A DNA stretch of 64,000 nt from JAEYKI01 sp036679405 (GCA_036679405.1 JAVBVZ010000031.1:62001-126000), one strand, 5' to 3'; positions 1-8,515 are shown, counted from the first letter of the stretch. Numbers and translations are program-made. Notes: a model not told the origin generated them from the letters alone.

Positions 1-291
1 CCCGCGCTGATAGACCGGCTCCAAAAAGCGTTTTCGCTGCGCGTGCTGGACTTAAACCCGGAGAATATCGGCCGGTTCAAATACGGCGTGCGGGTGGAAG
101 ACGGGCAGACGGATTACAAAGAGGTTGCCTTAAATTGGGCGGAATTGGTCTTGTGCACCGGGAGCACCCTTTGTAACGGGACCATTGTAAATTTTATTGA
201 TACAGGCAAGCAAGTCCTCTTTTTCGGGACGACCGTTGCCGCGGCGGCGCAGGTTCTGGGGCTGAAACGGCTCTGTTTTTGCGCGGCTTGA
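1..291 (+). CDS. DUF364-family protein, C-terminal end (partial)
   Basis: The reading frame is open from the first base, so the start lies outside the window; 96 residues are visible. The segment has the hallmark of the DUF364 (putative heavy-metal chelation) C-terminal Rossmann-like domain: a GSTLCNGTI stretch (about residues 54-62 of the visible part) followed by a hydrophobic strand and a Gly/Thr-rich turn (VLFFGTT). In the family this region would bind a small ligand or metal, but the substrate is generally unknown. The HAD-type phosphatase gene starts 41 bp downstream on the same strand, so the two are probably co-transcribed. Family assignment is moderately sure; function is not known. 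Confidence 0.6.
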   Translation, partial: PALIDRLQKAFSLRVLDLNPENIGRFKYGVRVEDGQTDYKEVALNWAELVLCTGSTLCNGTIVNFIDTGKQVLFFGTTVAAAAQVLGLKRLCFCAA

Positions 292-332
292 AGCGCCCGG
301 CGCATATCGGCGGAGAAAACAGGAGAAACAAA

Positions 333-803
333 ATGATCGACATCCAAATACCGGGGTATTTAGACCTCAAAATACAAAACGCAGTGTTTGATTTCAACGG
401 CACCTTGGCCAAAGACGGAAAACTGGACGAATGCGTAAAAGAGAAAATCGGCATTCTTAAAAGCCGGGTGGATATCCATATCCTTACTTCGGATACCTAC
501 GGCACGGTGGCGGAGCAGTGCCGTGCGCTGGGCATTTCGCCGCAGATACTGCCGAGCGACCATGCGGGCGCAGAAAAAGCGGCTTTTGTCCGTAAGATCG
601 GCATGGAAAGCACGGTTTGCATCGGGAACGGCAGCAACGACGCCGCCATGATGGACTTAGGCGTGCTGTCTATCCTGGTCATGGGCAGCGAAGGCTGCGC
701 GGCCCGCACCCTGATGAAGGCGGACATTGTGGTCACAAGCACCCGGGACGCGTTGGATCTTTTGCTCTGTCCGGAGCGGATCAAGGCGACGCTCAGAGAA
801 TAA
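333..803 (+). CDS. HAD-family hydrolase (soluble P-type-ATPase-like phosphatase)
   Basis: A 156-residue cytoplasmic HAD phosphatase. Motif I is FDFNGTLAKDG, with an Asp nucleophile at about residue 20; the second Asp of the usual DxD motif is Asn, as in the soluble P-type-ATPase-like branch of HAD proteins. Motif II is LTSD and motif IV is GNGSNDAAMM. There is almost no cap domain, consistent with the short length. I chose the ATG at 333 because AGGAG lies 7 nt upstream; an earlier in-frame start at 279 overlaps the preceding gene and has no better ribosome site. The substrate cannot be told from sequence. A strong terminator follows within 20 bp. Confidence 0.75.
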   Translation: MIDIQIPGYLDLKIQNAVFDFNGTLAKDGKLDECVKEKIGILKSRVDIHILTSDTYGTVAEQCRALGISPQILPSDHAGAEKAAFVRKIGMESTVCIGNGSNDAAMMDLGVLSILVMGSEGCAARTLMKADIVVTSTRDALDLLLCPERIKATLRE

Positions 804-819
804 AAAGCATAAAAAAAGG

Positions 820-848
820 CGGCCGCCCAACTAGGCGGCCGTTTTTTT
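820..848. terminator. Bidirectional intrinsic terminator
   Basis: A GC-rich 8-bp stem (CGGCCGCC/GGCGGCCG) with a 6-nt loop is followed by T7 on the plus strand and preceded by A7, which gives a T run on the minus strand. It sits between the convergent HAD and polyphosphate kinase genes and can end both transcripts. Confidence 0.85.
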
Positions 849-849
849 G

Positions 850-889
850 CGGTGTTTTTCCAAAAGAAAGACTTTTTGGAAAAACACCG
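850..889. repeat. Perfect 16-bp inverted repeat next to the terminator
   Basis: Arms 850-865 and 874-889 are exact reverse complements with an 8-nt loop. The hairpin lies directly after the polyphosphate kinase stop codon on the minus strand, ahead of the GC-rich terminator. It may protect the 3' end of that mRNA. It has no T tract of its own. Confidence 0.7.
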
Positions 890-897
890 TATCTGCC

Positions 898-2379
898 TTA
901 TAATCTTTTTTCCGCCCGCTCAATCACGGTTTTGAGCGCTTTGATCCGGGCGTAATACTTGTCTTCGGATTCCACCACCACCCAGGGCGCATAGGTGGTA
1001 TTGGTGCGGAACAGCATTTCATCCACCGCCGCCCGGTAGGCGTCCCATTTGTCCCGGTTCCGCCAGTCTTCCTGGGTGATCTTGTAGTTTTTGGCGGGCG
1101 TATTTTCACGGTCTTCAAAGCGGCGCAGCTGTTCGTCCTTGTCGATCTGCAGCCAGAATTTTATAAGAATGGTGCCAAAGTTGGTCAGCTGTTTTTCCAT
1201 TTCGTTGATCTCGCGGTATGCGCGCCGCCATTCCGGGCAGGTGCAAAACCCTTCTATGCGTTCCACCAGCACGCGTCCGTACCATGTGCGGTCAAATATT
1301 GCAATATGTCCCGCCTTGGGCAGGTGGGTCCAGAAACGCCATAAATAATGGTGGGCTTTTTCTATGTCGTTCGGCACGCCCACCGGGATCACGTCGTATC
1401 CCCTGGGGTCCAGGTTTTCAACCATCCGTTTGATGTTGCCGCCTTTTCCGGCCGCGTCCCATCCTTCATAGGCAATCACAATGGGGATGCGCCGCATGTA
1501 TATTTCATGTTCAATCTCGCGGATCCTCTTCTGGCAGGTCTTCAGTTCGTTTTTATAATCCTCCGGGTCCATTATTTTGGCAAGGTCTATCTTGGATAAA
1601 ACGGAAGAGGCAAGGCTTTCGGGGTGCAGGCATGCGTCCACATTTTCTTTTTTGGCAGCCTTCTTTGCAAGCGCGTCCAGGCCGGCCTGCATGACTTCCG
1701 CCACCTTTGTGAATATTTTAAGCTTGGCAAACTTTTTGCTTTGGGCTTCCACAACCGTCCAGGGAGCGTATTCGGTGTCCGTTTCCTGGATCATGCGTTC
1801 GTAGACCGGAATATATTTTTCATAGTTTTTATTCATTTTCCAGTCTTTTTTGCTGACCTTCCAGGCGGTTGCCGGGTCGGATTCCAATTTTTTGAGCCGT
1901 TTTTTCTGTTCGTCCCGGCTGATATGCAAAAAGAACTTGATCATAAGGACGCCGTCGTCCGCAAGCTGTTTTTCAAAAGAATTGATGTCGTCAAACGCGG
2001 TCTCATAGTCGCCTTTTTTTAAAAGGCCGTCCATTTTTTCAATGGAAACATGGCGGTACCAGCTTTGGTCAAAAAGCGCGATCCGCCCTTTCTCCGGGGT
2101 CTTTGTCCAAAACCGCCATAAAAACGGCCGGAAGTATTCTTCCTCGGTCGGTTCTTTTATAAAGTACGCGTTGTATCCCCGGGGGTCAAGGGGCATCAAA
2201 AGTTCGTTGATCATCGTTCCTTTCCCCGCGGTTTCCCAGCCTTCAAAAACAATCAGGGTCGGCATGCCCTGGTCTTTCGCCTGCCGCTGCAACAGGGCCA
2301 GTTTTTCTTCCAGCGCCGCAATTTCTTCTTTATACGTTTTTTCATCCACTTTTTTGTCAAGGGCCAGTTCGCTTAGCAT
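898..2379 (-). CDS. pap: Polyphosphate:AMP phosphotransferase (two-domain PPK2)
   Basis: A 493-residue protein with two tandem PPK2 domains, the usual form of class II PPK2 (polyphosphate:AMP phosphotransferase), which makes ADP from AMP and polyphosphate in the cytoplasm. The N-terminal domain has the P-loop GWETAGKGT (about residues 47-55) and a slightly degenerate second motif, FDQSWYRH. The C-terminal domain has GWDAAGKGG (near residue 300) and the canonical FDRTWYGRV. The second domain therefore keeps the more typical catalytic residues. I chose the ATG at 2379 because AAGGAG lies 8 nt upstream; a GTG three codons earlier overlaps that site. It stands alone, converging on the HAD gene and diverging from the alkylation repair gene. 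Confidence 0.92.
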   Translation of the reverse strand: MLSELALDKKVDEKTYKEEIAALEEKLALLQRQAKDQGMPTLIVFEGWETAGKGTMINELLMPLDPRGYNAYFIKEPTEEEYFRPFLWRFWTKTPEKGRIALFDQSWYRHVSIEKMDGLLKKGDYETAFDDINSFEKQLADDGVLMIKFFLHISRDEQKKRLKKLESDPATAWKVSKKDWKMNKNYEKYIPVYERMIQETDTEYAPWTVVEAQSKKFAKLKIFTKVAEVMQAGLDALAKKAAKKENVDACLHPESLASSVLSKIDLAKIMDPEDYKNELKTCQKRIREIEHEIYMRRIPIVIAYEGWDAAGKGGNIKRMVENLDPRGYDVIPVGVPNDIEKAHHYLWRFWTHLPKAGHIAIFDRTWYGRVLVERIEGFCTCPEWRRAYREINEMEKQLTNFGTILIKFWLQIDKDEQLRRFEDRENTPAKNYKITQEDWRNRDKWDAYRAAVDEMLFRTNTTYAPWVVVESEDKYYARIKALKTVIERAEKRL

Positions 2380-2570
2380 GCAAATCACTCCTTTGGAATG
2401 TTTTTTTCTTCTGCCGCTCCGGTAAAAGGGCGGCGCAAAATAAAATCTGTTATTTAAAGTGTGCTCCGGATAGAAATTATTTTTTTTATATAGTATATTA
2501 TATCTTAAAACGGCTGAAAAATGTTTATTGTTTTGTCCGTGCCGGCCATGCGGCCGGAAAGGAGAAGAGT

Positions 2571-3263
2571 ATGCAAAAAATAGAAGAAGAGGTGCAGCGC
2601 GGCCTGTTTGCGCTTCAGGATCTTACATACAGGGATTTTCAGTGCAAACTGATGCCCACGGTGGACCCGGAAACGGTGATCGGCGTGCGTACGCCCGCGC
2701 TAAGGAAGTTTGCAAGGGCATTTTGCAAAACGCCGCAGGCGGCGGACTATATCCGCATCCTGCCGCACAGGTATTATGAAGAAAACAACCTGCACGGCTT
2801 TGTGATAGAAACCATCAAAGAGTACGAAAGCTGTATTGCCGCCGTGGACGCTTTTTTGCCGTATGTGGACAACTGGGCCACCTGCGATCTGGTCTCTCCC
2901 AAGGTTTTTTCAAAGCACCTGCCCGAGCTTTTAAAAAAAATAAAAAGCTGGATCGCGTCGGGGGAGACATACACGGTGCGTTTTGGCATCGGTATGCTGA
3001 TGAGCCATTACTTAGGCGAACATTTTGAGCCGGGCATGCTCCGCATGGTGGCCGCCGTACGGTCTGAAGAATATTATGTGAACATGATGGTCGCGTGGTA
3101 TTTTGCAACGGCGCTCGCCAAACAGTGGGATGCGGCCCTGCCGTATATAAAAGAGCGGCGCCTTGAAAAATGGACCCACAACAAAACCATTCAAAAAGCG
3201 GTAGAAAGCTACCGGATCGGCAGTGAAGAAAAAGCCCTGCTTCGGGCACTGAAACAAAAGTGA
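2571..3263 (+). CDS. DNA alkylation repair protein (AlkD-like HEAT-repeat glycosylase)
   Basis: A 230-residue, mostly helical protein matching the DNA alkylation repair enzyme family. These proteins are built of HEAT-like helical repeats and remove alkylated bases, such as 3-methyladenine or 7-methylguanine, from DNA. Family signs are the N-terminal GVRTPALRKFARAF, then YEENNLHGFVIE, then WATCDLVSPK, which carries the conserved Trp-Ala-x-x-Asp element lining the DNA groove. Length is typical. The ATG has AAAGGAG 7 nt upstream. It diverges from the polyphosphate kinase gene and ends 10 bp before the convergent thioesterase gene. Confidence 0.87.
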   Translation: MQKIEEEVQRGLFALQDLTYRDFQCKLMPTVDPETVIGVRTPALRKFARAFCKTPQAADYIRILPHRYYEENNLHGFVIETIKEYESCIAAVDAFLPYVDNWATCDLVSPKVFSKHLPELLKKIKSWIASGETYTVRFGIGMLMSHYLGEHFEPGMLRMVAAVRSEEYYVNMMVAWYFATALAKQWDAALPYIKERRLEKWTHNKTIQKAVESYRIGSEEKALLRALKQK

Positions 3264-3273
3264 TCCTTTCGCC

Positions 3274-3738
3274 TCAGCGTTTTCCTTTTTTGCGCGCTTC
3301 ATAGTCCGCCTGCTCTTTTGCATAATCTCTTTTTTCTTCTTCGCTTTCGGGCAAAAGAGGGGGGACGGCCGCTTTTTCCCCGCTTTTGTCAAGGGCCACA
3401 AAGGTGAACGTGGCAACGTTTGTTATGATCACGGATCCGGTTGCCAGGTTTTCCGCAGTTGCGGTGATCCGGGCCTTCATGGAAGTTCTGCCGGTCCATA
3501 TGAGTTTTGCCGTCACGCTTACCATTTCGCCCTGCCGTGCGGGATGCTTGAATTCCAGCGCCTCTACGGCCACCGTAGCCACCTGCATATTGGAATGCCG
3601 CATGCAGCACAGCGCGCCCGAAATATCCATCCAGTTCATGAGCCGGCCGCCCAAAAGATTTCCCAGTAGGTTCGTCATTCCGGGAAGCACCAGTTCGGTC
3701 ATGACTACTTTTGTTTCATTTGGCGTTTTTCCTTCCAA
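3274..3738 (-). CDS. Acyl-CoA thioesterase (hotdog fold, YciA/BFIT type)
   Basis: A 154-residue single-hotdog protein. The segment GGRLMNWMDISGALCCMRHS (about residues 30-49) is the central hotdog helix with the catalytic Asp typical of cytosolic acyl-CoA hydrolases. The downstream strands around EALEFKHPARQGEMV and IWTGRTSMKARI match the family. It would hydrolyse acyl-CoAs to free acid and CoA in the cytoplasm. The start is TTG at 3738: GGAGG lies 11 nt upstream and no in-frame ATG is nearby. The C-terminal tail is rich in Lys and Glu. Confidence 0.85.
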   Translation of the reverse strand: MEGKTPNETKVVMTELVLPGMTNLLGNLLGGRLMNWMDISGALCCMRHSNMQVATVAVEALEFKHPARQGEMVSVTAKLIWTGRTSMKARITATAENLATGSVIITNVATFTFVALDKSGEKAAVPPLLPESEEEKRDYAKEQADYEARKKGKR

Positions 3739-4020
3739 TTTCCGCGCCTCCGTATATTTAAAAATAAAAGGTTATTTTATTTATACCCTAATAAAGGCGT
3801 TTTTGCAACTTACAGGCAAGCATTCGGGTGCGGCGTATCTTTAAGCGGTATTGAAGATAAAACGGGCGCAGGGAAGGGCCGCATCATATTCAAATTTAAA
3901 AAATAAAGCATTGTTTTATAGAATAAACGCAGAATAAACGTGCATAAAACACTTAAAAAAGAGAAAAAACCCGTATATTTGCGTAAAATAATTAAATAAA
4001 CCAGATGCACAATTGCATAA

Positions 4021-4059
4021 TTGACATTGTTTTTTTAAAATGATATAATTTTACGTAAA
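4021..4059 (+). promoter_or_regulatory. Promoter and operator of the LacI-fusion regulator
   Basis: A consensus vegetative promoter: TTGACA at 4021-4026, a 17-bp spacer, TATAAT at 4044-4049. A 10-bp perfect palindrome, TTTACGTAAA (4050-4059), begins directly after the -10 box, the right place for repression at the start site. The same palindrome sits in the same position at the promoter of the transport operon (6244-6253). A related half-like site, GCGTAAAATA, lies at 3981. This suggests autoregulation. The rest of 3739-4146 is AT-rich and holds no gene I can support. Confidence 0.8.
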
Positions 4060-4146
4060 TATATTATTGCAGGGTAATAAGGTGCTGTATTCGAAATCTC
4101 ATCCGATTTTGCAACGCAAAATTATTAGATTTATAGGAGTAATTAT

Positions 4147-6141
4147 ATGGGCATAACAATAAAAGACATTGCGGACAAGGCGGGGGTTTCAATTGCAACC
4201 GTATCCCATGTGATCAATAAAACGCGGTACGTAAGTCCGGAACTGGCGCAAAAGGTTGAAAAAATAATCCACGAAAGCGGATATGAAAGCAAGCTGTCCA
4301 ATAAAATGAGCCCCTTTAAAGTGGGCAAATTATCGGAAATCGCGCTGGTGCTTCCAAACGTCGGCAGTACGGTATATTCTCAGTTGAGCACGGTCATATC
4401 TCATGTGCTTGCAGAGGCCGGACTGGAGCTTTCTATTTTCCTTACGGAAGATGATATAAAAAAAGAAAAGCATATCCTTGCAGGGCTGATGACCAACAAG
4501 CGGATAGCGGGCATTATTCTGGTTCCCGCCGGAGAAGACCCGAAGCTGTATAAAAAATTAATAGATTCCGGCGTGCCCTTTTTGTGTCTTGAAAGAACCA
4601 TAAAAAGCGAAACGGTGCAGTGCGTCCTTGCGGAAAAAAAGCGGGCCATTTATATGGGCACGGAACATCTGATCAAAAGCGGGCACGAAAATATCGCCCT
4701 GCTTTTGGAAAACAAGGGGATCGCCGCTGTGGAAGAACGGTTGGAAGGGTACAGGCAAGCGCTTGCCGACTACAAGATCCCGTATAACGAACGCTTTGTG
4801 GTCTATCTGGACCTGTATAATGAAAGCAAGGAAGATTTTATCCGCCGCGTGTACGGGGAAGACATACCGACCGCGTTTCTGGCTGCCGGAAACACACTTA
4901 CCATGTCTCTTTTAAAATGCATTCAGGATATGGGCCTGGAATGCCCGAAAGATGTCTCGGTAGTAGGGTTTGGGGACGATGAATGGTGCGAGCTTTTTTC
5001 GCCTCCGCTGACAATGCTGAAGCAGGATACGCAAAAAATGGGCAAGTTTGCGGCGGATATACTGTTAAAGAAAATAAAGGGTGAAGACAGCGGCGAGAGC
5101 ATCCGGGATCTGCCGGTACAGCTTTTTATCCGCAAATCAACGCAAATCATCGGCCGGGGTCCGTTTGGAGAAAAAGCCGTGGACGCGGACGAATTGCAGC
5201 TTTCAGACAGAGAAATAGAAAGGCTTAAGGCGGCCGATTATAAGGTGGCGCTCAGTTTTCACCACACGGGAACAGAATGGTCGCGTTTGCATGAAAATGC
5301 CATAAGGGACACGCTCGCGCAATATGGGATCAAGGTGATCGGCGTAGCGGACGCGCATTTTGACCCGGAATTGCAGGTGGCGCAGCTTGCCGGGCTGGAG
5401 CTGCAGAAACCGGATGCCATCATAGCGATACCCGCTGATGATGAGAAAACGTCAAAAAAATTCAAGGAAATTTCAAAGGCGTATAAGCTGATCTTTGTAA
5501 GCGGGGTCCCGCTCCATTTTGAAAAAGACGACTATGTGTCCTGCATCTCGGTCAATGAACGGGAAAACGGGTATGGCGCCGGGAAACTGATGGGAGAATA
5601 CTTCAAGGAAAGAAAAGGCGTGAACGTAGGCTTTATCACGCATGGAACCACCTTCTTTGCGACGCATCAGCGCGATATGGCCGCAGAGCAGGTGATCTGC
5701 GAGAGTTATCCAAACATTATTATCAGGGCCAGGGAGAGCTTTTATACCATCAATAAGGCTTATGATGTCTGCAAAAGTATGATCGCGCGGTATCCGGAAA
5801 TAGAAGGGCTGTATGTGTCCTGGGAACGTCCGGCATTGGAAGTGATCCGGGCGCTTAAAGAAATGAACCGTGAGGATATCTCTATTTTCACTTCCGACCT
5901 TGATATTGAGGTTGCTGAATACATGTATAAAGGAGAAATGGTGCGCGGGATCAGTGCGCAGCGTCCGTACGAACAGGGCGTTGCGGCGGCGCTCGCCACC
6001 GCATCCGCGCTTTTGGGAAAAAAAACATACAAGTATATTACGGTGCAGCCTCGTCTGGTAGAACAAAAGAACGTGCTCAAAGCATGGAAAGAAATCATTC
6101 ATTCATCAGATCTGGATTTCTTAAAGCAAGATATGCAATAA
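4147..6141 (+). CDS. LacI-family repressor fused to a second sugar-binding-protein domain
   Basis: A 664-residue protein, about twice the normal LacI length (about 335). Residues 1-50 are a LacI helix-turn-helix (TIKDIADKAGVSIATVSHVI). Residues about 60-330 are a normal LacI effector domain. From residue 338 to the end there is a second periplasmic-binding-protein fold. It is co-linear with the mature part (residues 70-397) of the transporter binding protein encoded at 7273: 327 against 328 residues, starting at the same GPxGE motif. Shared blocks include LKAxxYxVALSFH, TxQRD and RPYEQGVA/LPYDQGVA. The gene lies upstream of, and in the same orientation as, the transport cassette, and both promoters carry TTTACGTAAA. 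I infer a sensor that reads the transporter's own ligand through a captured copy of the binding protein, without a signal peptide. It could instead sense two ligands. Confidence 0.9.
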   Translation: MGITIKDIADKAGVSIATVSHVINKTRYVSPELAQKVEKIIHESGYESKLSNKMSPFKVGKLSEIALVLPNVGSTVYSQLSTVISHVLAEAGLELSIFLTEDDIKKEKHILAGLMTNKRIAGIILVPAGEDPKLYKKLIDSGVPFLCLERTIKSETVQCVLAEKKRAIYMGTEHLIKSGHENIALLLENKGIAAVEERLEGYRQALADYKIPYNERFVVYLDLYNESKEDFIRRVYGEDIPTAFLAAGNTLTMSLLKCIQDMGLECPKDVSVVGFGDDEWCELFSPPLTMLKQDTQKMGKFAADILLKKIKGEDSGESIRDLPVQLFIRKSTQIIGRGPFGEKAVDADELQLSDREIERLKAADYKVALSFHHTGTEWSRLHENAIRDTLAQYGIKVIGVADAHFDPELQVAQLAGLELQKPDAIIAIPADDEKTSKKFKEISKAYKLIFVSGVPLHFEKDDYVSCISVNERENGYGAGKLMGEYFKERKGVNVGFITHGTTFFATHQRDMAAEQVICESYPNIIIRARESFYTINKAYDVCKSMIARYPEIEGLYVSWERPALEVIRALKEMNREDISIFTSDLDIEVAEYMYKGEMVRGISAQRPYEQGVAAALATASALLGKKTYKYITVQPRLVEQKNVLKAWKEIIHSSDLDFLKQDMQ

Positions 6142-6215
6142 TTACGTAAAAAAAAGTAAAATATTTGATAAATTCGAAAAAAATGCAACAAAAATTAAAA
6201 TAATTTAAAAATATG

Positions 6216-6270
6216 TTGACACGGGTCCGCCTGTAAGTTATAATTTACGTAAACTTACAGGCAGACCCGT
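6216..6270 (+). promoter_or_regulatory. Promoter, TTTACGTAAA operator and 50-bp dyad of cassette A
   Basis: TTGACA (6216-6221), a 17-bp spacer and TATAAT (6239-6244) form a consensus promoter. TTTACGTAAA (6244-6253) overlaps the end of the -10 box. A large dyad surrounds it: 19-nt arms at 6221-6239 and 6252-6270, one mismatch, centred on the operator. The left arm lies in the promoter spacer, so this works as DNA or in read-through RNA rather than in the operon's own mRNA. Another TTACGTAA lies at 6142-6149, just after the regulator gene. Confidence 0.8.
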
Positions 6271-6406
6271 TTATTTTTACGGATTTTCAGAAAAACAAAA
6301 ACCAACCAACAAAATTTTATATAAAATGTGAAAAAGTTTTCCGGTTTCAGTTATATGGCGAAAGCCTTACATTAAATCCAATATTTTCAGGAAAAGAGGA
6401 AAAAAG

Positions 6407-7219
6407 ATGAAAGTTGCTTACATGACCAATGCATGGGGAAGCGTAATGGCCCACTGCGGAGCTGCAAATAATGTCAACAGTGCGTATTATGTTTCTACGG
6501 GAGAAGACGAAAAGGCGATCAAAGAAATTGCTAAAGCAGGGTATGAGCAAATTGAGATTTTTGACGGAAATCTTTTAGCTTACGAAAACCGGGAAGACGA
6601 ATTTAAAAAAATGCTGGACGAAAGCCGCGTATCGCTGCTTGCGGTTTATTGCGCGGGAAATTTTATTTATGATGAGATCTTGCCGGAAGAAATGTTCAGA
6701 ATTGAAAAAGCAGCTAAATTTGCGAAAAAATTTGGGGCAACGCAGCTTGCCTTGGGCGGCGGAGCGACCCGCTATGACGGGATACGCGAAGGCGATTATG
6801 CCAAATTAGCCAAAGCGCTGGACAAAGTATGTGATATGGCGGAAAAAATAGGGATGACGGCAAGCTTTCATCCTCATATGGGTTCGCTGGTACAGTCGCC
6901 CGGGCAAATCGACAAAGTTATGTCACAAACAAAGATTGCGCTTTGCCCGGACTGCGGGCATGTTGTGTTGGGCGGCGGGGATCCGGTGGAAGTTGTGCGC
7001 AAATATGCGGACAGGATCTACTATATACATCTTAAAGATGTTACAAAAGAAGGCATGTTTTGTCCGCTGGGCACGGGCGTCATAAATTTTGCGGACATTA
7101 TTGAAATCATTGGCAAAAACAAAAACAATACGCTTTATGCGGTTGAATGCGACGGCTGGGACGGCGATCCCGCCGAAGGCGCCGCCATCACATATGCGTA
7201 TCTGAAAAAGAATTTATAA
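6407..7219 (+). CDS. Sugar phosphate isomerase/epimerase (xylose-isomerase-like TIM barrel)
   Basis: A 270-residue TIM-barrel protein of the AP-endonuclease-2/xylose-isomerase-like family, which includes IolE/IolI-type inosose dehydratases and isomerases and hexulose epimerases. Visible metal-site elements are TASFHPHMG, CPDCGHVVLGGGDP and YYIHLKDVT, plus a late Glu in YAVECDGWDGDP. It should act in the cytoplasm on the imported sugar or its oxidised form. It is the first gene of cassette A, followed 53 bp later by the binding protein. The ATG has AAGAGG upstream. The exact substrate is not readable from sequence. Confidence 0.82.
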   Translation: MKVAYMTNAWGSVMAHCGAANNVNSAYYVSTGEDEKAIKEIAKAGYEQIEIFDGNLLAYENREDEFKKMLDESRVSLLAVYCAGNFIYDEILPEEMFRIEKAAKFAKKFGATQLALGGGATRYDGIREGDYAKLAKALDKVCDMAEKIGMTASFHPHMGSLVQSPGQIDKVMSQTKIALCPDCGHVVLGGGDPVEVVRKYADRIYYIHLKDVTKEGMFCPLGTGVINFADIIEIIGKNKNNTLYAVECDGWDGDPAEGAAITYAYLKKNL

Positions 7220-7272
7220 TTTTCAGCACTTTATTTGCTGAAATCACTATATTGATTTATTAGGAGGGAAAA

Positions 7273-8466
7273 ATGAAAAAATTTGTAACGATTTGTCTTT
7301 GTGCATTGCTGGTTGCCGGATTGGTTGCTTGCAGCTCAACACCGGCGGCTGAAGAATCCGCGCCCGCAGAATCATCGGCTGCGGCAAGTACGGAAGCGGC
7401 GGCGTCTGAATCGGCCGAAGCACCGGCATCCGAATCGCAGGCAGCCGAAACCGCTGCCGAAGGGGAAATCTTGAGTACAGGGCCTCACGGGGAAACAGCG
7501 ACTTCCGCAACCGCCCTTTCGTTAACGGATGATGAACTGGAACAGCTGAAGGCCGGCGGATATACCGTAGCGCTGTCCTTCCATTATGCTGGGAACGATT
7601 GGTCCACCGCGCAGCAGCAGGGCCTGCAGGACCAGTTTGAAAAAATGGGTATAGAAGTCATATCGGTGACCGACGCCGACTTTAAACCCGAACAGCAGAT
7701 TTCGGATATAGAGAACGCGCTCACCATGAGTCCGGATGCGATCGTGGCGATCCCGGTCGATACCGTTTCTTCCGCTTCTGCATTTAAGACGGCCGCAGAT
7801 GCCGGCGTAAAACTGGTGTTTATGGACAATTGCCCGGACGGTCTGGTTGCCGGAGAAGATTACACTTCCGTAGTATCGGCAGACAACTGGGGGAACGGCG
7901 TGAAATCTGCGGAGATCATGGGCGAAGCCCTGGGCGGAGAAGGCAAGATCGCAATGGTGTATTACGATGCGAACTTCTTTGTGACCAACCAGCGGGACGA
8001 AGCCTTCAGGCAGACGATCGCTTCCGAATTCCCGAACATTGAGATCGTGGAAGAAGCCGGATTTGACGATGAAAACAAAGGCGCCGAAGTCGGCGACGCG
8101 CTTTTGACCAAATATCCTGATCTGGACGGCGTTTATGCATCCTGGGATATCCCGGCTGAAGGCGTTGCATCTGCGGCGCTAGCGGCAGGCAGGGATGATC
8201 TTGTGATCACCACGATCGATCTTGGAAACAACGTAGCAAAGATCATTGCGGAAAACGGTGTTATCAAGGGCCTTGGCGCACAGCTGCCCTATGACCAGGG
8301 CGTTGCGGAAGCCACCCTTGTCGGCTATGCGCTGCTTGGAAAAGATGCGCCGTCGTATGTAGCGGTCCCGGCGCTGAAAGTGACGCACGATAACGTGCTG
8401 GAAGCTTATGAGCAGGTATACCATACCGCCGCGCCTCAGGAAATCCAGGACGCATACGTACAGTAA
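7273..8466 (+). CDS. Sugar ABC transporter substrate-binding lipoprotein (cassette A)
   Basis: A 397-residue binding protein. The signal peptide ends in a lipobox with Cys20 (LVACSS), so it is membrane-anchored outside the cell. Residues 21-66 are an Ala/Ser/Glu/Pro-rich linker; the rest is a RbsB-type periplasmic-binding fold. From residue 70 on it is co-linear with the second effector domain of the repressor encoded at 4147. It belongs with the ATPase (9825) and permease (11302). The substrate is probably a pentose, hexose or cyclitol. The ribosome site AGGAGGG is strong. A stable hairpin follows the stop codon. Confidence 0.9.
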   Translation: MKKFVTICLCALLVAGLVACSSTPAAEESAPAESSAAASTEAAASESAEAPASESQAAETAAEGEILSTGPHGETATSATALSLTDDELEQLKAGGYTVALSFHYAGNDWSTAQQQGLQDQFEKMGIEVISVTDADFKPEQQISDIENALTMSPDAIVAIPVDTVSSASAFKTAADAGVKLVFMDNCPDGLVAGEDYTSVVSADNWGNGVKSAEIMGEALGGEGKIAMVYYDANFFVTNQRDEAFRQTIASEFPNIEIVEEAGFDDENKGAEVGDALLTKYPDLDGVYASWDIPAEGVASAALAAGRDDLVITTIDLGNNVAKIIAENGVIKGLGAQLPYDQGVAEATLVGYALLGKDAPSYVAVPALKVTHDNVLEAYEQVYHTAAPQEIQDAYVQ

Positions 8467-8487
8467 AGCTGATTGTATATCCTCTAA

Positions 8488-8515
8488 GCGGGGAGGGGCT
8501 AAGGTCCCTCCCTGC
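8488..8515 (+). other. Intra-operon hairpin after the binding-protein gene
   Basis: A 10-bp GC-rich stem (8488-8497 with 8506-8515, one G-U pair) and 8-nt loop lie 21 bp after the stop codon. No T tract follows directly. Such hairpins commonly stabilise the upstream binding-protein mRNA relative to downstream transporter genes; that role is inferred here. Confidence 0.65.
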
